From: UMGS1370 sp963557065
Lineage (GTDB): Bacteria > Bacillota > Clostridia > Lachnospirales > Lachnospiraceae
Direction of reading: 5' to 3'
NCBI GenBank assembly: GCA_963557065.1
Contig: CAUWCT010000001.1
Location: forward strand, 62,001-126,000
Length of the DNA stretch: 64,000 nucleotides
In this document: positions 50,526-59,830 of the stretch, one piece after another
Position numbering within the stretch: the first letter of the stretch is position 1
How the letters are laid out: the number at the start of each line of letters is the position of its first letter
Translations under genes and position numbers: made by a program
Notes under the pieces: generated by a model
The model's input: the letters and a program-made list of their open reading frames with translations, nothing else
Told to the model about the DNA's origin: nothing
Databases searched by the model: none

Positions 50526-52024
50526 TTCCCGATTTGGTAGAGGTCTGAGTATTTTTCTTTCAGATAGCGTACATAATATTCCGGGTTAAAATCCTCTCCT
50601 GTCGTGTCTTTTAAAATCTGCCGGCTGGTTTTTAATTTTCCATACTGGTGAATATGCTCTCTTAAATATTCCCGGATCACATCTATGTTTCCTTGCCGGA
50701 GAAGTCCTTCAAAGTCCATTGTCTTTTTCATATGGAAATACAGCTGCGCCCCAAATGCGCTTCCCAAAGCATAAGACGGAAAATATCCAAACGACCCCTG
50801 GGCCCAGTGAATGTCCTGAAGCACTCCTTCTGTATCTGTCTTTGGACGCACTCCCAGATACTCTTCATACTTTTTCGCCCAGATTTCCGGAAGTTTCTCC
50901 ACATCCAGTTCTTCTTCTATCAGCATTTTCTCGATTTCATAGCGAATCAGAACATGCAGACTGTATGTCAGTTCATCGGCCTCTGTCCGAATCAGATCCG
51001 GACGTACGGTGTTGATGGCTTCTGTAAACTGCTCTATGCTGACCTTTTCAAAGGGATCTGGAAATAATTCCTGAAGTTTCCCATAAATTGGAATCCAGAA
51101 ATTTTTATTCCGCCCGATTATATTTTCAAAAAAGCGGGACTGGGATTCATGCATAGCCATGGACGCTCCCTGTCCGATGACAGTCTGGGTTAAATCATCC
51201 CGAATTCCCATTTCATAAATGCCATGTCCGGCTTCATGAATCACAGAAAATACTGAACTGTCCACATGGTCATTGTAATGGGTGGTGATCCGAACATCCC
51301 TATTGTGAAGATTGGTAGTAAAGGGATGGGCACTGACAGAAAATACGCCTTTTGTAAAGTCAAATCCCACATACTCTGCCAGAAAACGTCCCAGTTTTTC
51401 CTGCTTTTCTTCCGGAAATTCTCCAACCAAAAATCCATCCTCAATTAAGCGAGAACTCTCGGTCACATCTTTCAAAAGGGGGACAATCTCTTTTTTCAGC
51501 ATACCGAAAAATTCGTCCAGTTCCTTTGTGGAAAATCCTTTCTCATAGTCTTTTAAAAGAGCGTCATATTTGCTCTGCCCAGGTTTGGCCCGATATCCTG
51601 CAAACTTTTTCTGGTATTCCACAACTTTTTTAAGCATGGGAGCAAACATCTTAAAATCATTCTTGTTTTTGGCTTCTTCCCAAATCCGCACAGATTCCGA
51701 AGACAACCTTGCAAATGCTTGATATTCTTCTTTTGGAATGCAGTCCAACTGCTCAATCTGTTCTTCTACTTCTTTTACCTGGGCCAGTTCTGTCTCAGTT
51801 AAGCCGGATGGATCCAGAAGGCACTGTTTTGCCAGTTTTTTTGTCTCTTCTCCTGTTATGATTTTAAAATACTGTCCAGACAGAAGTTCTATTACTCTGG
51901 ATGTATGTTCTCCTGCTGCCTTTGGCGCCAGTGTAGCATCATCCCACTCAAACAAAACCAGAGCTGTCTGGATCGCCATTGCCTCGTCTAAATTATTTTT
52001 TAATTGCAAAAATGCATCATTCAT
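50522..52024 (-). CDS. M32 family metallocarboxypeptidase
   Basis: Removes C-terminal amino acids from peptides. It has 500 aa, all-helical, as is usual for the family. Zinc ligands are in VIHEAGHGIYE (HEAGH 263-267), with the downstream Glu in HESQSRFFEN. GSFGYFPSYALGSAFGAQL near the C-terminus is also diagnostic. There is no signal peptide, so it acts in the cytosol. AAAGGAG lies upstream of the ATG. It is probably transcribed alone. Confidence 0.95.
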   Translation of the reverse strand: MNDAFLQLKNNLDEAMAIQTALVLFEWDDATLAPKAAGEHTSRVIELLSGQYFKIITGEETKKLAKQCLLDPSGLTETELAQVKEVEEQIEQLDCIPKEEYQAFARLSSESVRIWEEAKNKNDFKMFAPMLKKVVEYQKKFAGYRAKPGQSKYDALLKDYEKGFSTKELDEFFGMLKKEIVPLLKDVTESSRLIEDGFLVGEFPEEKQEKLGRFLAEYVGFDFTKGVFSVSAHPFTTNLHNRDVRITTHYNDHVDSSVFSVIHEAGHGIYEMGIRDDLTQTVIGQGASMAMHESQSRFFENIIGRNKNFWIPIYGKLQELFPDPFEKVSIEQFTEAINTVRPDLIRTEADELTYSLHVLIRYEIEKMLIEEELDVEKLPEIWAKKYEEYLGVRPKTDTEGVLQDIHWAQGSFGYFPSYALGSAFGAQLYFHMKKTMDFEGLLRQGNIDVIREYLREHIHQYGKLKTSRQILKDTTGEDFNPEYYVRYLKEKYSDLYQIGN

Positions 52025-52070
52025 TGCTCATTTACTCCTTTGCTTTCTTAGTATCAGCAGTTATCCGAAG

Positions 52071-52099
52071 AAAAAAGGACACTCACAGCATGAGTGTCC
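52071..52099 (-). terminator. Terminator of the secreted unknown gene
   Basis: GGACACTCA (52077-52085) and TGAGTGTCC (52091-52099) form a perfect 9-bp stem with a 5-nt loop. On the minus strand it is followed by TTTTTT (52071-52076). Confidence 0.85.
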
Positions 52100-52115
52100 C
52101 CCAAATATCTGCTTC

Positions 52116-53129
52116 TCATTCAGTTACAGCCATAAAATCTGCGTAGCCTTCTTTGGACGGAAGAGCCACGTATACCGGCTGGCCTGGATTTTTAATGGCT
52201 ACATCCATGTCAATGTCCATATTCATGGTCATCCCCAGCAAAGTCATGGACATATCCATAGAAACACGTTCCTTATCTGCATAGCCGTCTTCATTGATGT
52301 GAATGGTTCCGCTGGCGCTGTTTATCTGATATTCATATCCCATATCTGAAAAATCAGTTCCCATCAGACCAAATATTTCATTGACTGCTGTATTTAACTG
52401 GGCGGCATCTAAGTCATAGCTAATCACGTTGGCATTGCCGTTGTGATACAATTTTAAATTGGTCATCCCATACATCTCATCAGAAGCAAATGAAAGGCTG
52501 GAACTTATTGCCATGGTCTGCGCCATCATATCATCTATATCCATCGGCATCTTCATCTTCATGCCGTCCATCTCTGTATACATGTAACCGTCCTCGTAGA
52601 ACATGGTCATGGTCATGGTCTCGCCTTCTGCCTTTATTGCCATGTCATACAGAATCTTCATGTTTCCGGAATAAGCTCCCTGCATCTTCATATTCATATC
52701 CAGAAGCATATCCAGGGATTCCTCATCAATGGTAAATTTCATCACTGCATCTACGTCTGCGTCAAAATCCGTTAATGCGGCAGCTTTTAAGTTGGCAGCC
52801 GTATAAATCGCGCTGATCTCCTCTGCCGTCGCTCCCAGATCCAACCGCTGAACATTGCCTCCCAGCGTCCACTGCCCCTGTGCATTGACAATCCAGTTGT
52901 CCACTACTGTATTTAAGGCCAAAAGTCCGTTTTCATCAAAATAATAGCACTCTGCAGTCCCATCTCCATTGCCGTCAATCCACTGCCAGGTCTCTGCCGC
53001 ATAACTGCCGTCATCCTGACGGTACTTCCAGGTAACGTCTGATTTTTCCCACTGACCTGCAAATGCACCGAAGGACATGGCCAATGTCATGGGAACTGCC
53101 AACACAACCGCTTTTTTCCACTGTTTCAT
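52116..53129 (-). CDS. Secreted protein of unknown function with wall-binding-type N-terminal module
   Basis: A 337-aa exported protein. A signal peptide (1-25, ending GAFAG) is followed by a module (26-95) with VTWKYRQDDGSYAAETWQW, CYYFDENG and a Trp-Gly turn. It resembles the N-terminal module of the GH5-like protein at 9965-11131. The rest (100-337) is Met- and Asp-rich beta structure (MTMTMFYEDGYMYTEMDG, MSMTLLGMTMNMDIDMD), reminiscent of the DUF6612-type lipoprotein fold. No function is known. The ATG at 53129 has AAAGGGGAGTT upstream. Confidence 0.75.
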   Translation of the reverse strand: MKQWKKAVVLAVPMTLAMSFGAFAGQWEKSDVTWKYRQDDGSYAAETWQWIDGNGDGTAECYYFDENGLLALNTVVDNWIVNAQGQWTLGGNVQRLDLGATAEEISAIYTAANLKAAALTDFDADVDAVMKFTIDEESLDMLLDMNMKMQGAYSGNMKILYDMAIKAEGETMTMTMFYEDGYMYTEMDGMKMKMPMDIDDMMAQTMAISSSLSFASDEMYGMTNLKLYHNGNANVISYDLDAAQLNTAVNEIFGLMGTDFSDMGYEYQINSASGTIHINEDGYADKERVSMDMSMTLLGMTMNMDIDMDVAIKNPGQPVYVALPSKEGYADFMAVTE

Positions 53130-53231
53130 TATATAACTCCCCTTTCTTATCGTCTTGTCCTGCTGCCGATTATACTCTGACAGCTTATTAGCATTGTACA
53201 TGAAATTCTGTAATATTACAACCCTTTTTTC

Positions 53232-53286
53232 GCAGAAACAAAACAGCAGATAAACCTTTTGGCTATCTGCTGTCTTATGTTTCTGC
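53232..53286 (-). terminator. Nested hairpin after the Nudix gene
   Basis: Inner stem ACAGCAGATA (53243-53252)/TATCTGCTGT (53264-53273), followed on the minus strand by TTTGTTTC. Outer stem GCAGAAAC (53232-53239)/GTTTCTGC (53279-53286). The inner stem with its T-rich tail is the likely terminator. Confidence 0.6.
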
Positions 53287-53287
53287 A

Positions 53288-53740
53288 TCAGAAATATTTC
53301 TTATTGCCCCAGAGATTGCTTCTCTTAAGATCCAGGTACTCGTTGTATGCCTTTTCCAAAATCTGCTTTTCATTGGAAAACTTCAGCAGATGGTATGCCT
53401 CATAAAACTTATAATATCCGGAATCAATGAAATATTCCTCCCGCTGTGGTTTGCTGTAATAGCTGTCCGCCATCATCAGATACCAGTGCACATCCTTCTC
53501 CACTACATCCTGAGGAGTGTTAAATGAATACTGGCTCTTGCCGATATACTTAATAATGGAAGCGCTGACCCCGGTTTCTTCTTTCACCTCACGCAGCGCC
53601 GTCTCTTTAAACTCTTCTCCCGGCTCTACAGTTCCCTTGGGAAGGACCCAGCCCTCATACTTATTCTTATAATTCTTGTACAGGACGAGTATCTTACCAC
53701 GAAATATAACCACACCGCCGCAGCTAGTTGCCTCTATCAT
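53288..53740 (-). CDS. Nudix hydrolase
   Basis: A 150-aa pyrophosphohydrolase. The Nudix box (about residues 36-58) reads GTVEPGEEFKETALREVKEE followed by TG, a full match to GX5EX7REUXEEXGU. The substrate (oxidised nucleotide, dinucleotide polyphosphate or other) is not readable. The ATG at 53740 follows GGAGGGATTGCG. The extra upstream frame lacks a ribosome site. Confidence 0.93.
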   Translation of the reverse strand: MIEATSCGGVVIFRGKILVLYKNYKNKYEGWVLPKGTVEPGEEFKETALREVKEETGVSASIIKYIGKSQYSFNTPQDVVEKDVHWYLMMADSYYSKPQREEYFIDSGYYKFYEAYHLLKFSNEKQILEKAYNEYLDLKRSNLWGNKKYF

Positions 53741-53823
53741 CGCAATCCCTCCTGGTCGCTGGTGTGTACTTCTGTCTGTGCATAGTATAACTCTTTTTAG
53801 AAGGTATTGCAAGAGGATATCTG

Positions 53824-55260
53824 TCAGCGCTGCTGCTTTGCAAAGTAAGCATCCATGACGGCTCTTGCGATGGGCGCTGCCTCCCTGCCGCCGGATCCTC
53901 CTTCTTCTACAATTACGGTTACTGCAATTTGGGGATTTTCTACCGGGGCAAAGCCGGTAAACCAGGCATGGCTTTCTTTCCCGGTTTCAAATTCTGCTGA
54001 TCCGGTCTTTCCTGCCGCCCGGTAAGCATCTGTCTGAAGTACGGAAGCTGTTCCTTCTGTTACAACCCGCTCCATCATAGAGGAAAGAGCAGCGGCTTCT
54101 TTGGCACTCATCAGATTGCCCCAGGGTTCCGGAAAAAACTGTTTTCCCTCCTTGCCGTTTTCATTTACTATATAATCAATGAGATAAGGTTTCATTAAAA
54201 CTCCGCCGTTTGCGATAGCCGAAGTAATCATCAGACTGTGGATTGGCGTTATCTGCGTTCCCCCCTGGCCGATGGATGTCTGAAGCACCTCCCACTGGGA
54301 AGAATCTGCTCCCATCACAAACCTGCTTTTGCTGTAGGGAAGGGAAAGAGGCAGTTCCCGGTTAAACAAAAGACTTTCCGCTGTCTGCTTCATGCGGTCT
54401 CTGTCAAGCAGCGTCCCCATGTAAGCAAACGCTCCATTGCAGGAATTGGCAAAGCACTGGGCTATATCCTGACTTCCATGGGCATTTCCATGATAACAGC
54501 GAATGGTGTATCCGTCCTGTTCATAAACTCCGTCGCAGTCAAACCGAAAATTCTGGTAATCAGCAGGGTATTCCCTCATATATTCCAAAAGAGTCACTAT
54601 CTTAAATGTGGAACCGGGCGGATACAGTCCCTGAAAAACCCGGTTTAATAAAAGTCCTTCCCCCTGTTCGCCGCTTACCAGACTCTCCCACAACCCGTTT
54701 ATCTGATTGGTATCAAAATCCGGCCTGGAAACCATAGCCAAAATCTTTCCTGTAGACGGCTCCATTACCGCTACGGCCCCTTTTCGGTCTCCCAATGCCT
54801 GATATGCCGCCTGCTGCAGTTCTACATCCAGAGTCGTAACCACATCATCCCCCGGATCTTTCTCGTCTGCCAGTTCCCGAATCACCTTCTCTGCCAGACT
54901 GTCATGGGAAGTCAGCAGATAAAAATCAGCCAGTTCCTCAACTCCGGTCTTCCCTCTGGTGGACCACCCTACTGCATGGCAGAACAGAGAACCATAGGGA
55001 TAGCTGCGCACCTCTTTTCCATCTTCTCCTACAATGGTCTCTGCCAGAATCCGGTTGTCATTGCTTAAAATTTTTCCCCGGATCACCTGATCAGCCAGGT
55101 GACCGATCCTTGCATTATAAGAATTGTTCACGACATTTTCACTTTCCACCTGTATAAACCAGACCAGGTATCCAATCATCAGAACAAACACCAATACTGT
55201 AAAATAAGTCAATCTTAAAATATTTTTGTTAGATCCCGGAGATTTTGAGTTACGCCTCAT
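53824..55260 (-). CDS. Penicillin-binding transpeptidase (PBP2/FtsI-like)
   Basis: Cross-links peptidoglycan outside the membrane. It has 478 aa: a short cytoplasmic N-terminus, one membrane helix (about 15-37), a small dimerisation domain, and the transpeptidase domain (about 160-478). SxxK is in PPGSTFKIVT, SxN in FANSCNGAF and KTG in AAGKTGSAEF. It is short for FtsI and resembles the PbpA type paired with FtsW/RodA in Gram-positives. The ATG at 55260 lies 6 nt after AGGAGGAATATG and overlaps the 3' end of the FtsW-like gene by 11 bp. Confidence 0.93.
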   Translation of the reverse strand: MRRNSKSPGSNKNILRLTYFTVLVFVLMIGYLVWFIQVESENVVNNSYNARIGHLADQVIRGKILSNDNRILAETIVGEDGKEVRSYPYGSLFCHAVGWSTRGKTGVEELADFYLLTSHDSLAEKVIRELADEKDPGDDVVTTLDVELQQAAYQALGDRKGAVAVMEPSTGKILAMVSRPDFDTNQINGLWESLVSGEQGEGLLLNRVFQGLYPPGSTFKIVTLLEYMREYPADYQNFRFDCDGVYEQDGYTIRCYHGNAHGSQDIAQCFANSCNGAFAYMGTLLDRDRMKQTAESLLFNRELPLSLPYSKSRFVMGADSSQWEVLQTSIGQGGTQITPIHSLMITSAIANGGVLMKPYLIDYIVNENGKEGKQFFPEPWGNLMSAKEAAALSSMMERVVTEGTASVLQTDAYRAAGKTGSAEFETGKESHAWFTGFAPVENPQIAVTVIVEEGGSGGREAAPIARAVMDAYFAKQQR

Positions 55261-56581
55261 CATATTCCTCCTCATTCCGTTTCAGAATATACAGTCCCTG
55301 AACGATATGAAATAAAATAAAGGTAGAAAAAATCGAACTCCCCCCATAGCTGACAAAAGGCAGCGTCACACCGGTAGACGGAATAAACTTGACCACTCCC
55401 CCAACATTTAAAAATACCTGAACCATATACACTGTCCCCAGTCCAAAGGCGATTAATTTGTAAAAAGCGGCCTGCATCCTGTTTGCAATCATCATAAACT
55501 GGATAAAACATCCCAGACAGATAAGCAGCACGCAAATTGCAAAAATTCCGCCCATCTCTTCAAAAATTGCCGCAAAAATAAAATCCTTTTCCACTACCGG
55601 AATCTTTTCAGGCATTCCCTGAAACAGACCGCTTCCAAACCATCCTCCGTTTCCAATAGCAAATAAAGACTGGGTAATCTGATACCCCCGGTTGTCAATA
55701 TCTGCCCAGGGGTTCAGCCATGCTTCCACACGAACCCGGACATGGGCAAACAAAAAATAAGCAAGCACTGCCGCCCCGCTTCCCCCCAGGATTCCCACTC
55801 CCAAATACGCCCAGTTGGAAGTGGCCACAAACAGCATAAAAATATAAGTAATAAAAAAGATAAACGCACTTCCCAGATCTTTGGACGCTGCCAGCACCAA
55901 AACATGAACTGCCGCCACTGCAGTCACTGTACATACGGTCTTAAAATCCGTAGACTGATAAAACATGGCTGCCACAAAAAATACAAAGGTAATCTTTACA
56001 AACTCAGAGGGCTGAAAGGAAATCCCTCCCAGATTTAAAGACAGCTGGGCGCCGTAGCTGGTACTTCCTCCAATCCAGACCACTGCCAGCAAAATCAGTC
56101 CGCCGATCCCGTAAATCCATGGGATTTTTACCAACTGCCACACTCTGTCGATAATAAACGGAATCAGCATACAGACAGCTGCTGCCGCCACCGCCACCAC
56201 AAACTGCTTTACTGCCAGATTCTGTCCCTTTGCTATAGAAAGGCGGGTCTGAATTATAAATCCCACGCATAGAAGCATGGATGTATTGTTTAAAAGCAGA
56301 CGGGACACATTATGGTAAAACAGACGGAATCCTCCGATATAGCAGGCAAAAAACACTACCTGAACCAAGTAAAACGCAATTACAGATTCTTCCTGACTTT
56401 TTAAATAAATCACCAAAAATGCCAGCAGATGAATTAGAAACATCGCCTGATTCTGATGGCGGCAAACGCTTTTCTGATCCTCCGGATCCTCATAAGAAAA
56501 GAATCGAAAATTGAAATACGTATAAAATGCCATCAAAAGAATCATTAAATATTTTGAAATTTCAATAATCAGGTTTGTCAT
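55250..56581 (-). CDS. FtsW/RodA/SpoVE family SEDS protein
   Basis: A 443-aa polytopic peptidoglycan glycosyltransferase of the SEDS family. There are about ten helices plus an extra N-terminal pair. GGISFQPSEFVKITFVFF, RVEAWLNPWADIDNRGYQITQSLFAIGNGGWFG and PSTGVTLPFVSYGGSS are the family signatures, including the catalytic Asp in WADIDN. It works with the PBP encoded next, in translational overlap. Assignment to division, elongation or sporulation cannot be made from sequence alone. Confidence 0.93.
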   Translation of the reverse strand: MTNLIIEISKYLMILLMAFYTYFNFRFFSYEDPEDQKSVCRHQNQAMFLIHLLAFLVIYLKSQEESVIAFYLVQVVFFACYIGGFRLFYHNVSRLLLNNTSMLLCVGFIIQTRLSIAKGQNLAVKQFVVAVAAAAVCMLIPFIIDRVWQLVKIPWIYGIGGLILLAVVWIGGSTSYGAQLSLNLGGISFQPSEFVKITFVFFVAAMFYQSTDFKTVCTVTAVAAVHVLVLAASKDLGSAFIFFITYIFMLFVATSNWAYLGVGILGGSGAAVLAYFLFAHVRVRVEAWLNPWADIDNRGYQITQSLFAIGNGGWFGSGLFQGMPEKIPVVEKDFIFAAIFEEMGGIFAICVLLICLGCFIQFMMIANRMQAAFYKLIAFGLGTVYMVQVFLNVGGVVKFIPSTGVTLPFVSYGGSSIFSTFILFHIVQGLYILKRNEEEYDEA

Positions 56582-56589
56582 TCTTTTTT

Positions 56590-58839
56590 CTATTCAACTC
56601 CCCGCCGAAAATGTCCTCTGGTGAAATCTCCAATGGCTTCTTTTGCGTCCTCCAATCCACCTTCCAAAAAAGCCTTTAAAATTTCTTCTGTCTCTTCTTG
56701 TGTCTCAATCGTAAATTTTATGCGAAGTCCATTAACTCCCAATGCCTGGATCTCTTTTCCACATCCTAACAGCGATAACGGACTTGGATTGTAAATGGTA
56801 TTGTAGCAGAAACGGCAGTGATTTTTCACTGAAAGGAATTTTCCGGTTCGATCCTTTAATTGAATCACTTCCTGCTTCTTATCACATCCAGACACAGTTT
56901 TCTTAATACACTGAGCCGAAACCATCATGGGAAGATAGCCATAGACCACCATTTCCTTAGAAATATCCGTAAAATTCGTATTCTGCAGTTCCCGGCCGTT
57001 TAGTTCTAAAGGCATGGTAATCCGGCAGGCTCCCATGGCCTTCATGGCAGCTGCAGCCCCATGATTCCATGTATACATGGTATCATCAAATATCATGGGC
57101 AGATCCATTCCTATCTCTTTCAGCCACCACACCTCTTCTAAAGCCCGCACAATCACCCCGTCAAACCCGGCTGTCTTTAATTTGTCCAGATTCCTCTGAA
57201 AATACTCTTTCGCTTCTGTCCTGAAAATATGAGGCAGAATCAGCATACAGAGACATCCCCGTTCATGGACCTTTAAAACCGTCTCCTTCCAGATTTCGGC
57301 TGAAAAACCGGTACTGTCCACCGCGATCTCATCAACTGCAATCCCGCCTGCAGACTGACTCCCGCAAAAGTAAGACAGGGCCCCTGCCAACTGCTCCGGC
57401 TCTTCAAACGACAATCGAAAGGGCAGACGTTGTTCTGATGCGCTCTTTTCATTTTGAAATGGTTTCCCGCAGTACGTTTTCGCATCTAAAGCCGCCTCTG
57501 GTTCCTCTCTTCGGTAATGACTAAGGATTTCCTTCTCCAGCTTTTCAAAACCGCTTCTTCTCAAATCATTTAATGCCTGAACCGGCAAGAAAACCGGGCC
57601 GGTTACCTGGACATCCAAATGTGAAAACTCAAAAGGTGTACCGCCGGTCTTTTGAACCTGTCTGGCTACCCGTTCCTCTGTAATCGGCTGATTTTTAGCC
57701 GCTTCCGGTATCTGTCCAAATACCGTCACTGCAGCCGTATCGAAACTCCTGTTTTCAAAAGTCAGCGACAAAACAGAGGGCTGACCTTCTTCCAGCAGCA
57801 CAAATCCGGCAACCTTTTCCTTTACTTCTGCATTGACATAGGTTTCGTCCAGTCTGTTAAACAGTTCCTGATTCACTTCCCGGAATGTTGGTTTCTCTTT
57901 TAGCGCTACCATGTGACGCCCATTGTGGTTTTCATAGTATCCATCTGACAAACCGCCTCTGTCAAATAAATCCAAAAGCATTTTTTTGTCCCCGGGATCT
58001 ACAAAATAGCCATCTCTTCCATATTTCAGATACTGATCCACATATTTGCGGTACATGCTTACCACACCGGCCGTATATCTGGGACTTTTCATCCGTCCCT
58101 CTATTTTCATAGAAAAAACTCCTGCCTCAATGATGTCCGGAATTAAATCCAGGGTGCACAAATCCTTCAGATTCAGCACATAGGAATTCCCCTCTTTTTG
58201 CTGAAACGATTTTCCCGTTCCTTTCACTTCATAGGGAAGCCGGCAGGGCTGGGCACACCTGCCCCGATTGCCGCTGCGTCCTCCAATCAAGCTGCTCATC
58301 AGGCACTGACCGGAATAACAGTAGCACAGCGCTCCATGGACAAAGCTTTCAATCTCCACCGGCACCTGGCTGTGTATTTCTCTGATTTCCTCCAAAGACA
58401 GTTCTCTGGCAGTTACTACTCTCTGGGCCCCCAGTTCATACAGCGCCTTGGCCCCATATACTCCGGTTATGGTCATCTGGGTGCTGGCATGAACCGGCAA
58501 ATCTGGAAAAAATCGGCGGATCTCCATAAAAGCCCCCATATCCTGCACAATAACCGCGTCCAATCCCTGTCGGTAATATGGAAGAAGGTAGTCATATAAT
58601 TCTTCTAATTCCTGTTCTTTAAACAGCGTGTTGACTGTCATATAAAGGCTGCATCCATGAAGATGAACATAATCAATGGCCTCCAGAAGCTTATCCTGAT
58701 CGGGATTATCTGCATAAGCCCTGGCCCCAAACCGGCTGCCTCCCATATATACTGCATCCGTTCCTGCCGCCACTGCTGCCTTCATGCTCTCAAAGCTGCC
58801 TGCAGGAGCCAGAATTTCTACCTTTTTCTTTTTTATCAC
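56590..58839 (-). CDS. U32 family peptidase (DUF3656-containing type)
   Basis: A 749-aa U32 protein. The N-terminal barrel begins with EILAPAGSFESMKAAVAAGTDAVYMG. FVHGALCYCYSGQCLMSSLIGGRSGNRGRCAQPC gives the conserved cysteines, which in related proteins bind an iron-sulfur cluster. A C-terminal extension (about 370-749) holds a second conserved half ending in another cysteine set (HCRFCYN). Members include collagenase-like proteases and rRNA or tRNA hydroxylation enzymes; the long form is closer to RlhA-type proteins. The start is GTG with GAAGGGAG upstream. The FtsW-like gene follows after 8 bp. Confidence 0.88.
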   Translation of the reverse strand: MIKKKKVEILAPAGSFESMKAAVAAGTDAVYMGGSRFGARAYADNPDQDKLLEAIDYVHLHGCSLYMTVNTLFKEQELEELYDYLLPYYRQGLDAVIVQDMGAFMEIRRFFPDLPVHASTQMTITGVYGAKALYELGAQRVVTARELSLEEIREIHSQVPVEIESFVHGALCYCYSGQCLMSSLIGGRSGNRGRCAQPCRLPYEVKGTGKSFQQKEGNSYVLNLKDLCTLDLIPDIIEAGVFSMKIEGRMKSPRYTAGVVSMYRKYVDQYLKYGRDGYFVDPGDKKMLLDLFDRGGLSDGYYENHNGRHMVALKEKPTFREVNQELFNRLDETYVNAEVKEKVAGFVLLEEGQPSVLSLTFENRSFDTAAVTVFGQIPEAAKNQPITEERVARQVQKTGGTPFEFSHLDVQVTGPVFLPVQALNDLRRSGFEKLEKEILSHYRREEPEAALDAKTYCGKPFQNEKSASEQRLPFRLSFEEPEQLAGALSYFCGSQSAGGIAVDEIAVDSTGFSAEIWKETVLKVHERGCLCMLILPHIFRTEAKEYFQRNLDKLKTAGFDGVIVRALEEVWWLKEIGMDLPMIFDDTMYTWNHGAAAAMKAMGACRITMPLELNGRELQNTNFTDISKEMVVYGYLPMMVSAQCIKKTVSGCDKKQEVIQLKDRTGKFLSVKNHCRFCYNTIYNPSPLSLLGCGKEIQALGVNGLRIKFTIETQEETEEILKAFLEGGLEDAKEAIGDFTRGHFRRGVE

Positions 58840-58866
58840 AAACGTTCTCCCTTCTTTGCAGATGTT

Positions 58867-58893
58867 AAAAAAGAATCCCGCTTACGAGATTCT
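58867..58893 (-). terminator. Terminator after zapA
   Basis: AGAATCCCG (58872-58880) pairs with CGAGATTCT (58885-58893) with one G-U pair and a 4-nt loop. On the minus strand a run of T follows (58867-58871). It may act as an attenuator, since the U32 gene starts 28 bp downstream. Confidence 0.7.
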
Positions 58894-58919
58894 CTGGTTT
58901 TGCGGCAGTCTCTGTGCTG

Positions 58920-59525
58920 TTAATGTCTTCCCTTTCTGGTCCCATGACCTCCCTTGTAAGAAGAGGGAATATGGGATGCAGGCGGAACAAATCCTGCACT
59001 GTGGGCAGCGCTTAGCGCAGCCGCCACTGCTGCCTCTTTTTCCTGGTTTTCTTTTCTCTCCCGCTCTTCTTTTGCTTCCTGGCTCTCTTGTTTTTCCTCT
59101 GCCTGAAGAGTTTCCTCCTGATGAAGAGTTTCCTCTGTCTTAGAAAAAGCAGATGTCTCCAGGGATGCGGCAGCAAATTGCTGTTTCTGAAGATCTTCTA
59201 AACTTCTCAGCGCTGCTTCTAACTTCATCTGGGTGCTGACCAGTTCATGCTTTAAGCTGTACATCTCCCGCTCCATATCCGCCTTCTGGCGTTCCATGGC
59301 CTTTAGCCGGTCAACAGCCTTAAAATAATCATCTGCAATATTGAGTTCTACCATCACAGTCTGATAATTGTCATTCTGTTTGGTAAAACCAGGCTGCAGT
59401 CTCATTTGCTCCAATTTATCATTGATATATGCGGCAACTTTCTGGAAATAACTTTTTTCTTCTGCACCAGCCAGAGTATATATATTGCCGTCTATTAACA
59501 CTTCCGCATAATTTTTGGAATCCAT
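58920..59525 (-). CDS. zapA: Cell division protein ZapA-like
   Basis: A 201-aa FtsZ-ring-associated protein. The N-terminal ZapA domain (1-95) has EVLIDGNIYTLAGAEEKSYFQKVAAYINDKLEQM. A coiled coil (65-115) follows, then a long Gln/Glu-rich low-complexity tail (115-175) and a basic end (GGHGTRKGRH). The tail is much longer than in typical ZapA (about 100 aa). CAGGAGAATAG precedes the ATG. It is the head of a division and wall gene run (U32, FtsW-like, PBP). Confidence 0.85.
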   Translation of the reverse strand: MDSKNYAEVLIDGNIYTLAGAEEKSYFQKVAAYINDKLEQMRLQPGFTKQNDNYQTVMVELNIADDYFKAVDRLKAMERQKADMEREMYSLKHELVSTQMKLEAALRSLEDLQKQQFAAASLETSAFSKTEETLHQEETLQAEEKQESQEAKEERERKENQEKEAAVAAALSAAHSAGFVPPASHIPSSYKGGHGTRKGRH

Positions 59526-59613
59526 AAAGGCTATTCTCCTGTTTATCTGGTTTATTCTTTTACAGCATCCCTAAATAGCAGATGCCAAGTGTTCATATAG
59601 TGTTCATATTATG

Positions 59614-59762
59614 TAACAGTTCAGCCATGCATCTTCTTGCCCGCTTACGGCAGACAAAAAGTGCCAGGTGTCTGCCCTATGAACATTTAGACAGAAAAAT
59701 TCTTATGAAAACAAGTTTTCAGCGTCTGTTCCTGCCCAAATCTTCGTATGGCTGAACTGTTA
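59614..59762. repeat. Structured dispersed repeat element, copy B (inverted relative to copy A)
   Basis: A 149-bp element with 17-bp terminal inverted repeats, TAACAGTTCAGCCATGC and GTATGGCTGAACTGTTA, with one mismatch. Its reverse complement aligns with copy A (5049-5194) over the whole length at about 80 percent. Both internal hairpins persist, several pairs being G-T wobbles. It lies between ruvB and zapA, both on the minus strand, and separates the two operons. The 59526-59830 gap holds nothing else I recognise. Confidence 0.8.
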
Positions 59763-59830
59763 TCATATTATACCACACTAGCGCGTTCAAGAAAAGTTAC
59801 AAAACATTTAAATTTTCTGCAGCATTCTGC

